From Sabethes cyaneus (lineage: Eukaryota; Arthropoda; Insecta; Diptera; Culicidae), in contig NC_071353.1 in the NCBI RefSeq assembly GCF_943734655.1, positions 149,092,043 through 149,156,042 on the forward strand: a DNA stretch of 64,000 nucleotides, in the 5' to 3' direction. The notes below the pieces were generated by a model, which was not told the DNA's origin, did no database searches, and saw only the letters and a list, made by a program, of their open reading frames with translations. The position numbers were made by a program, and so were the translations under genes. This document shows positions 1-10,140 of the stretch, piece by piece; position 1 is the first letter of the stretch; the number at the start of each line of letters is the position of its first letter.

Positions 1-1049
1 TCTGCTACCTAAGCACTTCTATTATTACCCGTAATCATTGTAGAGTGATCCTTCGGCATCCAACCGGACCTGGTATCCCGCTTACATCCCCTTACTAACC
101 CTAAGCCTCCGACCGACCCAATCAACCCGACATTTTTCGGAGATATTTGTGACAGCTGTGATAAATAGGGATGAATCCCAGAAACATTTATCTATTAATC
201 ATCAGAGATCCCTATACTGGCCTTATTCTCAAACGGAATAAAAGCACTTTCTGAACAACGCAACAACTGAAAACTTTTATGCCAATGTTCTGTATTCTGT
301 TACTTTCGTTAGTCTGCGTTATGTTGTGCAATGCCGGCGACCTGTCATCGTCCGGTCCAAGTCATCACATCTGTCATGTCCATGCGTATTATCTCAGGAG
401 ACTTTTAGGAATGGTGGATTTAAGTGTGTCGGAGCAGCTCTGATTTTAACATGTCTTCGGATCATCGTCATCTTGGCAATTTGGAATCGACTCGGATGGA
501 GCATAGAGGCTCCATTGCTTTGCGTTGATGGCAGTAAGGGAGACTTTCCAGCATTTCACGCGCCATAAGAGCGGAAGTCATAGTTACGTGTTCATAAAAC
601 TTGAACAGCATTTTCAAACTTTCGCTATCTGACCGTAGTATATTCACATTTATAGTAATACTGATATTTTTTTGGTTAAACTGACGCTCATTCGAGGCCA
701 GAGCAAAGCAGCAGAGCACTGCAAAAGCAAAGAAACTCGTCGCTCGTCGGAGAAGGTAACATCCGACTGAAAGAGAGCAAATCGGTTTGTTCGTTTTCTG
801 CGCTTTGCCACTAAAACATGGAGAATTGAGAAGCAAAAAAAAACTCCAAAAAAGCGACAAAACGTGTTAGAAAAATACAACATTATGAAAAGACTATAAG
901 AAAAGGCAATGAAGAAACAATGGAACAACGACAAATTTTCCTGTTTCTTAGTTTGAAACAAAATTATAACCCGTTCTTCTGTTATGATAGATAGATGTTA
1001 ACGTAGATGGCAAAACTACGGATTTTTCTTTAGCAGAACCTTCTTCTTT
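1..1049. other. No recognised gene
   Basis: I see no convincing coding region, RNA gene or terminal repeat here. Open frames of 80 to 130 codons on both strands have low-complexity composition and no family motif. The right boundary is the 3' end of the RTE-like element that starts near 1050. Confidence 0.4.
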
Positions 1050-1182
1050 TTCTTCAGCAGCATAGAGCCGGGGTGGCTCGTGCTGTTTCAAGCACTCGTC
1101 TCCATTCTACTCGGTCTTGGGCTACTCGTCGCCAATTTCCTAGTCGTCTCAGAAGTCGCAAATCGCTTTCGACCTGGTCGAG

Positions 1183-2704
1183 CTATCGTGCACGTGGGCC
1201 CCCCTGTTCCTCGTGCCGGTGGGCTTGTTGAAGATGTACGATTGGAGTCTCCCCAAGCAGCGCCTGTAGCTCGTGATTCATACGCCTCCGCCACTCTCCG
1301 CTTTCAGTTTGTACTCCGCCAAATATCGTCCGCAGCACTTTCCGCTCGAACACGGCAAGGGCGCGTATGTCTTCCGTGAGCAGCGTCACGGCTTCAAGTC
1401 CATAAAGAACTACCGGTCTAATAAGGGTTTTGTACATTGTTAGCTTCGTGGGGCGGCGTACGCTTCCTGAGCGTAGCGTTTTACGAAGGGCAAAGTAGGC
1501 CCGATTTCCCGCTTGGATGCGCCGCTGGATCTCCTTACTAGTGTTGTTGTCCGCGGTCACCAGCGATCCCAAATACACGACCTCCTCTACCACTTCTAGT
1601 TCGTCGCCGTCAACGGTTACCGTCCGTGGGAGACGTGCATTTGTTTCCTTTGAGCCTCTTCCTTTCATGTATTTGGTCTTCGACGCATTTATTTTTAGCC
1701 CAATTCTCCTAGACTCCGCTTTCAGTCTAGCGTAGATTGGCTCCGCCGTTGCAAAGTTCCTGGTTATGATATCGAAGTCATCTGCAAAGACTAGAAGTTG
1801 GCTACTCTTGGTAAAAATCGTGCCCCTCGTTTCGATGCCCGCTCGTCGGATCACCCCCTCAAAAGCGATGTTGAACAGCATGCAGGATAAACCGTCGCCT
1901 TGTCTCAACCCTCGCCGCATCTCAAAGGGAGAGTGTCCCAGAGATACGTACGAAACACATCACTCAATCCAATGTAGCTCTGATCAGTCGCGTCAGTTTA
2001 TCCGGAAAACCGTATTCGTGCATTATCTGCCATAGCTTGTCTCGATCGACTGTATCGTATGCTGCTTTGAAATCAATAAAGATGTGATGCGTGGGCACGT
2101 TGTACTCCCGACATTTCTGCAAGATCTGTCGGATAGTAAACATTTGGTCCGTAGTTGCGCGAGCCCCCATGAAACCCGCCTGATAATTCCCTACGAAACC
2201 TTGTGCTATCGGTGACAGCCGGCCTAACAGGATCTGGGAGAGTACCTTGTAGGCGGTATTTACCAGCGTAATACCGCGATAGTTGCAGCAGTCTAGCCTT
2301 CCATTCATTCCTTCGGTAGCTTTTCCTCCTCCCAAATCCTCTAAATAACACAGTGTAGAGCCTATGCTAGCGTTTCTCCGTTATGTTTATAAAGCTCTGC
2401 CGGTAGGGGGTCGTTCTCAGAGGCTTTATTGGTCTTCAGCAGTCCGATTTCTCGTTTGACTTCTTGGAGATCAGGTGCTAGGACATTACTATCTTCCATG
2501 GGCGCTTCTAGGTTAATTTCCGTTCCGCCTCCTTCTGCGACTTTGCCGTTGAGATGTTCATCGAAGAACTGCTTCCATATGTCGACCACCTCGCGCTCGT
2601 TTGTGGTTAGATTTTCTCCCTCGTCCCTACACATGTCAGGTTTCGCTGTGTAGCCCTTCCTAGTTTGGTTTACCTTCTCACAAAACTTGCGCGTGTCAAA
2701 ACAT
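1183..2704 (-). pseudogene. RTE-like reverse transcriptase fragment
   Basis: Read on the - strand: a linker segment (2362..2704) with CRDEGENL and DLQEVKREIGLLKTNKAS; the palm (1964..2335) with CNYRGITLVN, QAGFMGARATTDQMF and FIDFKAAYDTV; then 1183..1920 with RRGLRQGDGLSCMLFNIAFE and the catalytic FADD. The C-terminal part has YLGSLVTADN, LYGLEAVTLL and RRMNHELQALLGE, typical of RTE-like elements. The pieces lie in different frames, so this is a decayed copy. The 5' end is cut by the inserted + strand element near 2705. Confidence 0.82.
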
Positions 2705-4108
2705 TCGTTCATGTTCCCGGTATTCAAAAGTGGAGATCGCCGAAGTGTCAGGAACTACCGTGGTATTACCAGTTTATCCGCCGCGTCCAAATTACTTGAA
2801 ATAATCGTAAGCGATGCTTTAATTCGTAGCACTAAACATTACATTTCCGCTAACCAACATGGATTTGTGGCTGGCCGCTCTGTAACGACGAACCTACTTG
2901 TCTTTACTTCCAATTGCATTACTGAAATGGAGCGCAAAGTGCAAGTAGACGTAATATATACTGATTTAAAATCTGCCTTCGATCTCATCAATCATCGCAT
3001 ATTGCTTGATAAAATATTACGACTGGGTGTTTCGCAATGTTACATGGTTACGCTCGTATTTGTGCGACAGAGTTTTACAAGTGAAACTTGGCTCGAAGGT
3101 ATCGTCCCCGTTTACGAATCAATCTGGTGTCCCACAAGGCAGTAACTTAGGACCACTTTTATTTATTCCATTTTTTAACGTCGCTGCCTCTGCCCTTGAA
3201 AGAGGATGTAGACTGGTTTATACTGATGATTTTAAAATCTACTTGACGATTCGTTGCATCGACGATTGTTATCGCCTTCAACTTCTCTTGGACACATTTG
3301 TAAATTGATGCAAAGTGAATAACATGACTAATCAGCGTTTCTAAATGCGAGATTATGGCGTTTCACCGAATCAAATCGCCTATAGTTTTCGACTACAAAA
3401 TTGACGACCAGATAATAAAAAGGGTTGAGCATGTGAATGACCTTGGTGAGATTCTCGATCCGAAACTAACTTTCGATCGTCACCGTACAACGATGATCTC
3501 AAAAGCGACTCGCCAGTTGGGATTTATTGCAAAAATTGGACGAGATTTTAAAGATCCGCATTGCCTTAAGGCCCTGTATTGCTCCTGAGTTCGTCCCCTT
3601 CTCGTAAATGCTTGCCTAATTTGGAATCCACATCAACACTATTGGAACCTTCGAATTGAACGAGTGCAGAGGAGGTTCATAAGATTGGCCCTGCGTTGTT
3701 TGCCTTGGCGTGACCCGGAAAATCTACCTCCGTATCCGGATCGCTGTCGCTTGCTTGGTCTAGATACCTTAGAACGTCGTCGGAACGTCCAACAAGCTTT
3801 GTTTGTGGCAAAACTGTTACACGGCGAGATTGACTCGCCGCAATTACTAGCGCTGGTGAATTTTCGCGCAGCACAAAGGACTCTGCGACCATCATCACTG
3901 CTGACCAACCGCTTTCACCGCACTGAATTTGGCCGCAATGAACTGATTGCATCGTGTACTAGAATGTTTAGTCGTGTTGAAGAATATTTCGAATTTAGTG
4001 AACCTTTGCATAAATTTAAGCGATTGATTACAAGCTCTAGCTTATTATAGCGTAGTTCACTAAGACTGACAAGTCAGATGAATTGTAAAAATAAAGAAAA
4101 TAAGCTCA
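2705..4108 (+). mobile_element. Jockey/CR1-like non-LTR fragment
   Basis: A 5'-truncated + strand non-LTR element inserted in the RTE-like copy. Successive frames give RT motifs NYRGITSLSAASKLLE and YTDLKSAFDLINHR (2690-3000), PQGSNLGPLLFI and the catalytic YTDD (3130-3230), a HVNDLGEILDPKL segment (3355-3588), and an open C-terminal part at 3664..4050 starting RRFIRLALRCLPW. The 3' end is an A-rich tail (AAAATAAAGAAAATAAG) near 4085-4105, followed directly by RTE sequence. Frameshifts and stops make it inactive. Clade is uncertain within the jockey/CR1/I group. Confidence 0.75.
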
Positions 4109-5290
4109 GAATAGTTGCTCTAATTCTTCACGATCTCTGTCCTCCTTTTGGCGCTTTTTCCTCCTCAGGATCGTGGTCAACTGGTTCCTAGTTCGTCGGT
4201 ATTTGGACAGGTTCTCTCTAGTGGCAATACTTAGATAATTTTTCCAAGCAGTTTTTTCTCCTCCGCCGCTTATTGGCATTCCCCATCAAACCAATCATTT
4301 TGTGTACTCCGAGGTCCAATATCTAGTGTCGCGGTAGCGGCCTCTCGAATGGCCGAGCGTATTCTGCCCCAACCGTCTTCGAGGTTTGAAGCACCTAACT
4401 CCTCGGAAGAAGTGCCTCATTCAGAATTCGCGCGTAATTCTCGGTAGCTTGCGGGTTATCTTGCTGGCTGATGTTCAGCCGAGGAGGGCGACTTTGACGT
4501 GTCCGGTATACGGTGGACAGCTTTGAGCGCACATGTACTGCTACTAGGTAATGGTCAGAATCAATATCCGCACCCCGACGGGAGCGTACGTTCGTGATGT
4601 TAGAGAAGAGGCCCTCTACGAGAACGTGGTCAATTTGGTTCATTGTACGTTGGTCAGGTGATCTCCAGGTGACTTTGTGGATATCCTTGCGCGGGATAAA
4701 GGTGCTTCGGATCACCAGGCCTCGGGAAGCTGCGAAGTTTATACATCGTTGGCCGTTATCGTTTGTGTCGGTGTGCAGGCTATGGGATCCTACCACCGGT
4801 CTATACATTTCTTCCCTACCGACCTGGGCGTTCATATCCCCGATGACGATCTTGATCTCCCGTGACGAGCAGCTGTCGTACGCTGCCTCCAGCCTCGCGT
4901 AGAACGCTTCTTTCTCATCGTCGGGTCTATCTTTGTACGGGCAGTGCATAATTGAAGAAACGGCCCTTTATCCCAAATACACACATTCTCTCGCTGATCG
5001 CCATTCAATCTATCACACGATCCTGCATTCGGCCCAACACTACAATGCCCGTTCCTAGTTCGTTGGTAGCGCCACCGCTCTGGTAAAATTGGGCCTTTCC
5101 GCCACGGATCTTCCATACCTTCTCTCCTTTGCAACAGATTCCTGCAGAGCTACGATGCCGAGTTTGCGGGGTTCAAGCTGTTCAATTAGAACCCGTTCGC
5201 AACCTGCGAAATTTAGCGATCTGCATTTCCAAGTACCGAGTCTCCATTCGTCGTCCTTGTTCCGTCGCCTAGGTTGAGCCTAGTTGAGGA
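4109..5290 (-). pseudogene. RTE-like endonuclease fragment
   Basis: The - strand frame 4395..4949 encodes the endonuclease core: HCPYKDRPDDEKEAF, then IVIGDMNAQVGREEMYRP, NDNGQRCINFAASRG, TWRSPDQRTMNQIDHVLV, and SDHYLVAVHVRSKLS. The acidic and SDH residues of exonuclease-endonuclease-phosphatase enzymes are visible. The upstream part (4950-5290) holds GTWKCRSLNFAGCERVL and IVALQES in a shifted frame. It is the 5' half of the split RTE-like element and aligns block by block with 28344..29648. It would nick target DNA to prime reverse transcription; this copy is broken. Confidence 0.8.
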
Positions 5291-5526
5291 GGTCAGGATC
5301 GGAGTTGCTGGATAAGAGGCTAACGACCACTATGGGGTCTATTTTCCGCATTATCCAACTATTTACCAGGGAGCATATTAGGATCTGTAAAATATCGATT
5401 CATAGTAACGATTATTTCGAGAGTATTTGTATTTGTTCTGGCTTTGTAGGATTTTTTTGCCCTTAAGCACTAATTAGACTACAGTTATAAAAACATTTAC
5501 TTAACTAAATTCTATATACATAAAAA
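5291..5526. other. AT-rich spacer
   Basis: AT-rich sequence between two retrotransposon fragments. I see no motif here, apart from what may be the short 3' untranslated part of the - strand element to its right. Confidence 0.3.
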
Positions 5527-7110
5527 CTAAGTACTATATAATTGGCCTCTGAAGTGCAAGCTAAGTCTTCGTCGTAACATATTCGGTGTCATATCTAGTG
5601 TTATTATATTTTGAAGCCCATTAAACTCGTTCATGAACCTGCATGTCGCTTCATGTTGCAAAAAATTTCTGCTTCGCAGAGGAGGTTCAAATGTTCTGAG
5701 CCGACGAAGGACAGCTGGGCTCCTGTTCAGACTCAATTAGCCGCTTAACACCTGGCTTCTTACTCGTCCAATTAATACATTGACAAAGAAGATAACATCC
5801 GTTATTTTATGTCTGGCAGTCACGGTGTCCAGATCGACAAGCATACAAAGCTGCTCATACGGAGGGAGTTCGTCGTTGTTCCGTACCAAGTTTCTCAAAG
5901 CAAATCTTACGAATTTTTTCTGAATGCCTTCTAGCCGATTGATTTGATAGGTATACTGCGGTCCTCAGATGGTACTCGCAAAGTCCAGTTTGGATCGAAC
6001 TAAGCCAATAAATATAGCGAGCAGTGCATACGGATCGTTAAGTTCACGGCTAAATCGACGCACTATTGCAAACATTCCTTGACTAAATTATTGATATGGT
6101 AGTTGAACGAGAGTTTTTCATCAAACACAAATCCTAAGTCCCGTAACACCGTCACTCGCGGGATATCTGTTTCTTCGTAGCTATACTTGAATATAATTGG
6201 TGCTGATCTCCTAGTGAACGTCAAGACAGAACATTTCCTAGGATTTACTGACAGCCCACACTTAGCACAGAATCTCCCAAAGTTCACTAAATCTTGTTGC
6301 AGGACAAAACATTATTTGACGGTCTTTACTGACAGAACACACAGAATGTTTGCTCTGTCGATGAAGGTGGGAAAACTGTTCATCACTAGTACGAAGAGTA
6401 ACGGACCTAGGTGGCTTCCTTGTGGCACACCTGAGTTCACGATGAATGGCAGTGAAACTTCGAATTTTCACATACTGCGTTCTGCACGTTAAATATTAGC
6501 TTAGCCAGTTTAGCATCGAACCCCTAATGCCGAAATCATAAGCTGCATCTAGTACGCTACCAATTCCTACTACATCAAAAGCCTTACTCATGTCCGTATA
6601 AATATAGTCTACCTGGTATCCTCTAGTTATGTAATCTGTAACGGTTGTATGGAATTCACACAGGTTTGTTACAACTGATTTACCCTTCAGAAATCCATGC
6701 TGAATTGATGATATTTGCTCATTTACTTTATCATATAGGCTTTCGTACACTATCGCCTCGAACAATTTGGGAATAGCCGACTGAATAGCCACTCCGCGAT
6801 AATTTTCTATATCTGAGCGATTACCTTTCTTATATATCAGGGTTAAATGGGAAACTTTCCACAGAGATGAAAAATAGCCAGTACGAGGGGAAAAGTTTAA
6901 TAGAATGTCCAAAGGTTTTACAATTTCTTGGACTAGGTCGACAATCACGTGATTCGGAACGTTATCAGCACCTGCTGATTTGTTTTTATCTAACTTAAGT
7001 GTATGCTTTTTGAGGGTATCTCGTGGACTTTCTAAAAATTCATCATCTTCCGAAATAATATTGCGATCAGGTAAAGCGTTAGATAGATACACACTTTAGA
7101 AAAAAATTGC
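5527..7110 (-). mobile_element. Jockey/CR1-like non-LTR fragment
   Basis: The - strand frame 6496..7092 has NKSAGADNVPNHVI, WKVSHLTLIYKKGNRSDIENY, SIQHGFLKGKSVVTNL and YIYTDMSKAFDVV, which are RT palm motifs. Lower coordinates carry ESHLGPLLFVLVMNSF-like and RKCSVLTFTRR segments, then FVRFALRNL and a C-terminal tail ending near 5530. Frames shift several times. It is 5'-truncated near 7110. The C-terminal module matches the same protein region of the fragments at 2705..4108 and 31006..31600, so they belong to one broad group. Confidence 0.75.
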
Positions 7111-7390
7111 GAATAATGCAGCGAACGAATTGGCGTCAACCGAATAACTGTCCTTATACTTCATACTCACAACTCAGTATATAAGTATAAAAGGAAACGT
7201 TTTGCTAAATAAAACAAGCCATTTCAACACTGAGCTTTGTTTTATCAACACGACCCCTTTCGGGCTATCACCTACTGATGACAAGTTCCAAAGACAACCT
7301 CTAAGGGCCACTGTCTGGGTTAAATAAGAGCAGTCCAAGTCTTGTGTTACACTCTACCTCGTTAAAGTCCGTCGCGCATAAAATCCGCTG
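7111..7390 (+). repeat. Possible LTR fragment
   Basis: No coding region. A TATA-like TATAAGTATAAAAGG near 7180 and an AATAAA about 30 bases downstream resemble the promoter and polyadenylation layout of a short LTR. No second copy or terminal duplication was found, so this is a guess. Confidence 0.25.
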
Positions 7391-7815
7391 ATGTAATATG
7401 TGATTCGCATTAATGCAGATATCTATGCATGTTTTGCGTAACTCAAAAACTAATCGAACTCGAGAGATTTTAGACTGTTCCATAAAGATTGGCTCGGCCG
7501 TCCTTGAGCAAGTAAATAACAAACTGCGATTCAATGAGCATGTAGCATTAACTGCTTCCAAAGCTTTTTCTGTTCTGGGTGCCGTTCGCCAAAATACAGC
7601 ATTCATTACAGACTAGGGCTGTCGGTATTGGGCGCTTTTGGTGAAAACCGGTATTTCGGTATTAGCGTAGAAAATACCGGTAATACCGGTAATACCGGTA
7701 AAAAACCGGTATTGGCAGATTATTCGAAATCAAGAGAAATGTCGATGTTTTTCAGTAAATCTTTTCTTTTTGAAACTTTAGCTTCAGTATTGTTGCTTAG
7801 CACAGTAGAATTTAA

Positions 7816-7915
7816 GCAGATATAATACTCTTAGCGATTTAGTTCCCTTACTAGAACGAATTTTATTGCCAACACTTCCAACAATTGAAAAAACTTCCGC
7901 TTTCATCCATTGGCC
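7816..7915 (-). pseudogene. hAT transposase C-terminal remnant
   Basis: Reading the - strand gives KAEVFSIVGSVGNKIRSSKG followed by SLRVLYLLKFYCAK. This matches the pattern of the hAT C-terminal dimerisation domain (SERxFSxxG, then R-rich, then a leucine-spaced tail). The segment lies where the transposase C-terminus should be, close to one inverted terminal repeat. The adjoining - strand sequence beyond the gypsy insertion (13015-13200) may be upstream transposase but has stops. Confidence 0.6.
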
Positions 7916-7919
7916 GAAC

Positions 7920-8035
7920 TAGCCCCCCCCCCCCTAGGAGAGATTTAGCCCCCCCTAGAAAAATTGACTTGGTCGACCAATAAAACGGTCGAAAAAAATT
8001 CCGGGGCAATAGCCCCCCCCCCCCCCCCTAGAAAT
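7920..8035. repeat. Poly-C tracts with repeated AGCCCCCC-CCTAG
   Basis: Three short blocks of the form AGCCCCCC(n)CTAG occur within about 110 bases inside the hAT element. The run lengths are 12, 7 and 16 or more C. Their role is unknown, and homopolymer length may carry assembly error. Confidence 0.5.
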
Positions 8036-8237
8036 GAGCGCTAGTTCTGTCAATGCTTTCATCGATGTCTGGCGAACGGCTCTAAGCACATCAGGAATTT
8101 TCTTTCCATTTCTTCAAATTTATAGTAGGGAAACCCGCCTTTAATTATTTACTAAATATCTTGTATTGTAGCTTCCAGTATAATTAATACCCCGATCTCC
8201 TACATCTTCTTCTTATTCTCTATCCTTAAACCGGAAC

Positions 8238-8355
8238 TGTAGGATCTTAGTAGACTATAGAAATATGTATCCTTGACTCCGTGTAACCAATACTTGCTAT
8301 AAATAAAATTTTCATTCTAATCTGAACCACGAAGCAGTGAAGACTGACTTCAACA
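8238..8355 (+). repeat. 5' LTR of gypsy element 1
   Basis: 118 bp, TGTAGG...CAACA. Identical by eye to 12897..13014. An AATAAA lies in the middle (near 8302). At 118 bp the LTR is short for a gypsy element. Confidence 0.95.
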
Positions 8356-8356
8356 T

Positions 8357-8370
8357 TTTGGCGACGAAGG
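8357..8370 (+). other. Probable primer-binding site
   Basis: TTTTGGCGACGAAGG directly follows the 5' LTR, the expected place for a tRNA primer-binding site. TGG as the start fits a tRNA 3' CCA end. The tRNA species was not identified. Confidence 0.6.
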
Positions 8371-8393
8371 AAAATTTGAAAAATTCAAATACG

Positions 8394-8408
8394 ATGGCTT
8401 GGCCAATG
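8394..8408 (+). CDS. Putative five-codon first gag exon
   Basis: ATG plus four codons (M-A-W-P-M) runs straight into GTGAGTATAAG, a near-consensus splice donor. The gag frame at 8829 opens without its own ATG directly after an AG (AAAACAG|GTAAAC). Joining 8408 to 8829 keeps the frame. The diverged copy at 25009..31015 has M-A-C-P-M at 25165..25179, followed by GCAAAT where the donor would be, and the same GTAAAC after AG at its gag start. Conservation of so short an exon supports splicing, though no transcript is available. Confidence 0.6.
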
Positions 8409-8828
8409 GTGAGTATAAGATTAATTCGGCATAATCGGTATAACGGAACACAAGGTTGTTCCAATTGCGTACCTGTCTTTTCCGGTAGATTTTCTGGTTG
8501 AATTACCAGAACCCGGAATAGAGGTAAAGAAAAGATGAGATTTTGCAACAAATCTCATGATCCGTGGTCGTAGGAGAGTGGTTGCGATTACTAAAGTTGA
8601 AGAGGTCAACTTCAGTTGATACTCTTACTTCAGTAAGCTCTTCCTCGACTGACGAAAGCATTTAAGCAAGATACCAAGAGTTATGGATTGGCTTCCATAA
8701 TGAGGTTGAGCAGAAAGGAAAACATTTTAATTGTAAAATAACCTCTGTGAAAGATTCCGTTATACCGCCACGATTTATAAGACCGAAAATCTCAGCTCCT
8801 GGTTCTTTGACACTATATTACAAAACAG

Positions 8829-10076
8829 GTAAACCAGCTCGTTCCGCCGTTTATCGAGAACACGGAGGGCCCGACTGCGATACGGTGGGAGAAATGGCGC
8901 GAGCATTTTGATGCTTATCTGGCATGGAAGGACGTAGAAGATCACGAGGAAAAATTCAGATCCCTAATGTTGTTCGGTGGACCTGATGTTCGAAAAATAA
9001 TTTCTAAAGTTCAAACCAATGAGGAGCATATTTTGGAGAACCGGTACCAGGTTGCAGTGAAATTACTTGATGAATACTTCATACCACGGGTATCGAAAAC
9101 ATACGAACGGCAAAAGTTTCGCCAGATGTTACCCGGATCAAACGAGAAGCTAGATACTTTTGTCATTCGTTTGAAAAAACAAGCGACTTACTGTGATTTC
9201 GGTGACCAGACTAGTGCTATGATTGTAGACCAAGTGATTGCAACAACAGAAAATCCAAAACTACGGCGTAAATGGTTAGAGAAAGACTATACGTTGGATC
9301 AGTTGTTGTCCATAGGCCGCACTCACGAATCCGTTGATCATCAACTTGCTGCCTGGGAAACTACGGGAAAACTAAATCCAGAACCTGCAAAACTACATGC
9401 TAATGTAAGTGACGAATCCATCATGAGAATAAATTCCAAAAGGAAGTTTCAATCCCGCCCACAATGTACTCGATGTGACAACCAACATTTTTCGAACGAC
9501 CCTGCCTGCCCAGCAAAATCTGAAAAGTGTCGAAGCTGTGGAGTGATTGGACATTTTGCACGCTGTTGTTTCCTCAAAAAGAAGAAAAATGGAAACCCAG
9601 TAGAAGTTCCCAAACCAATTAAGAAGAAACGGTTTGTTCGGGAAGTACACGAAACTTCTGCAGACAACATAGATAACAGCGTATTTGACTTGTTTCATCT
9701 GGGAGGAAAACCTACAGTTAGAGTCGAAGTTGGAGGTGTACCGTTAACATTCATCATAGACACAGGTGCTGATGAAGACATTTTAAGCGAAAGTGACTGG
9801 CGTATTCTCAAGCGTGTCGGATTTGAAGCGTATTGGATAAAGAAAGGCAGTAGCAAGATTTTTAACAGTTATGGATCGAATAAAGCATTAACAGTGTTGG
9901 GAGAAGTAGAAACTGACGTGAAGCATAACACAAAATACTTCAAGACAACGTTCTTCGTGATTCATGATGGCAAGTGCTCACTTCTGTCCGGAAAAACAGC
10001 GGTCGAACTAGGTCTGATGAAATTTCTTTTCAAGATTAGCGACAACGCATTTCCTTGTATGAAGGGTAAGTTATAA
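8829..10076 (+). CDS. gypsy element 1 gag and protease
   Basis: Open from 8829 if spliced to 8394..8408; the first internal ATG is 8967. The frame begins VNQLVPPFIEN and RWEKWREHFDAYLAW, then an alpha-helical capsid-like region. Zinc-knuckle sequence follows near 9460-9555 (CTRCDNQHFSNDPACP, then CRSCGVIGHFARCC, a CX2CX4HX4C box). The aspartic protease has FIIDTGADEDIL near 9755. It stops at 10074..10076, inside a segment that looks like a 75-nt intron. Gag packages the RNA and the protease matures the polyprotein. Confidence 0.9.
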   Translation, partial: VNQLVPPFIENTEGPTAIRWEKWREHFDAYLAWKDVEDHEEKFRSLMLFGGPDVRKIISKVQTNEEHILENRYQVAVKLLDEYFIPRVSKTYERQKFRQMLPGSNEKLDTFVIRLKKQATYCDFGDQTSAMIVDQVIATTENPKLRRKWLEKDYTLDQLLSIGRTHESVDHQLAAWETTGKLNPEPAKLHANVSDESIMRINSKRKFQSRPQCTRCDNQHFSNDPACPAKSEKCRSCGVIGHFARCCFLKKKKNGNPVEVPKPIKKKRFVREVHETSADNIDNSVFDLFHLGGKPTVRVEVGGVPLTFIIDTGADEDILSESDWRILKRVGFEAYWIKKGSSKIFNSYGSNKALTVLGEVETDVKHNTKYFKTTFFVIHDGKCSLLSGKTAVELGLMKFLFKISDNAFPCMKGKL

Positions 10077-10140
10077 CTTAACAATAATAATAAAAGAAAA
10101 TACTAGATCAAAATATATACGAAATGTTTGACTTAATTAG
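10066..10140 (+). other. Putative 75-nt intron in gag-pol
   Basis: GTAAGTTATAACTTAAC at the left and TTTGACTTAATTAG at the right form a consensus-like GT-AG pair. The 75 nt are a multiple of three and contain three in-frame stops. Gag-protease and pol lie in the same frame on either side. Removing the segment gives ...CMKG then IEVCIKID, continuous into RT. Stop-codon readthrough would need to pass three stops, so splicing explains the arrangement better. Confidence 0.6.

Larger units (their letters stand above)
1050..5290 (-). mobile_element. RTE-like non-LTR retrotransposon B, split
   Basis: A - strand non-LTR element in two blocks. The reverse transcriptase block is 1050..2704 and the apurinic-type endonuclease block is 4109..5290. 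A + strand jockey-like element sits between them. Protein order, read leftwards on the - strand, is endonuclease (motifs GTW, GDMNAQVGRE, SDHYLVAV), linker (KPDMCRDEGENL), then RT. It is close to the element at 25977..29971 in this window, which shows what the joined order should look like. Several frameshifts make it non-functional. The exact ends and any target duplication were not resolved. Confidence 0.8.

Noticed and set aside
326..568. 80-codon + strand open frame, plus overlapping - strand frames at 468..961
   Set aside because: No family motif, no splice or start context, low-complexity phenylalanine-rich composition on the - strand; treated as chance frames.
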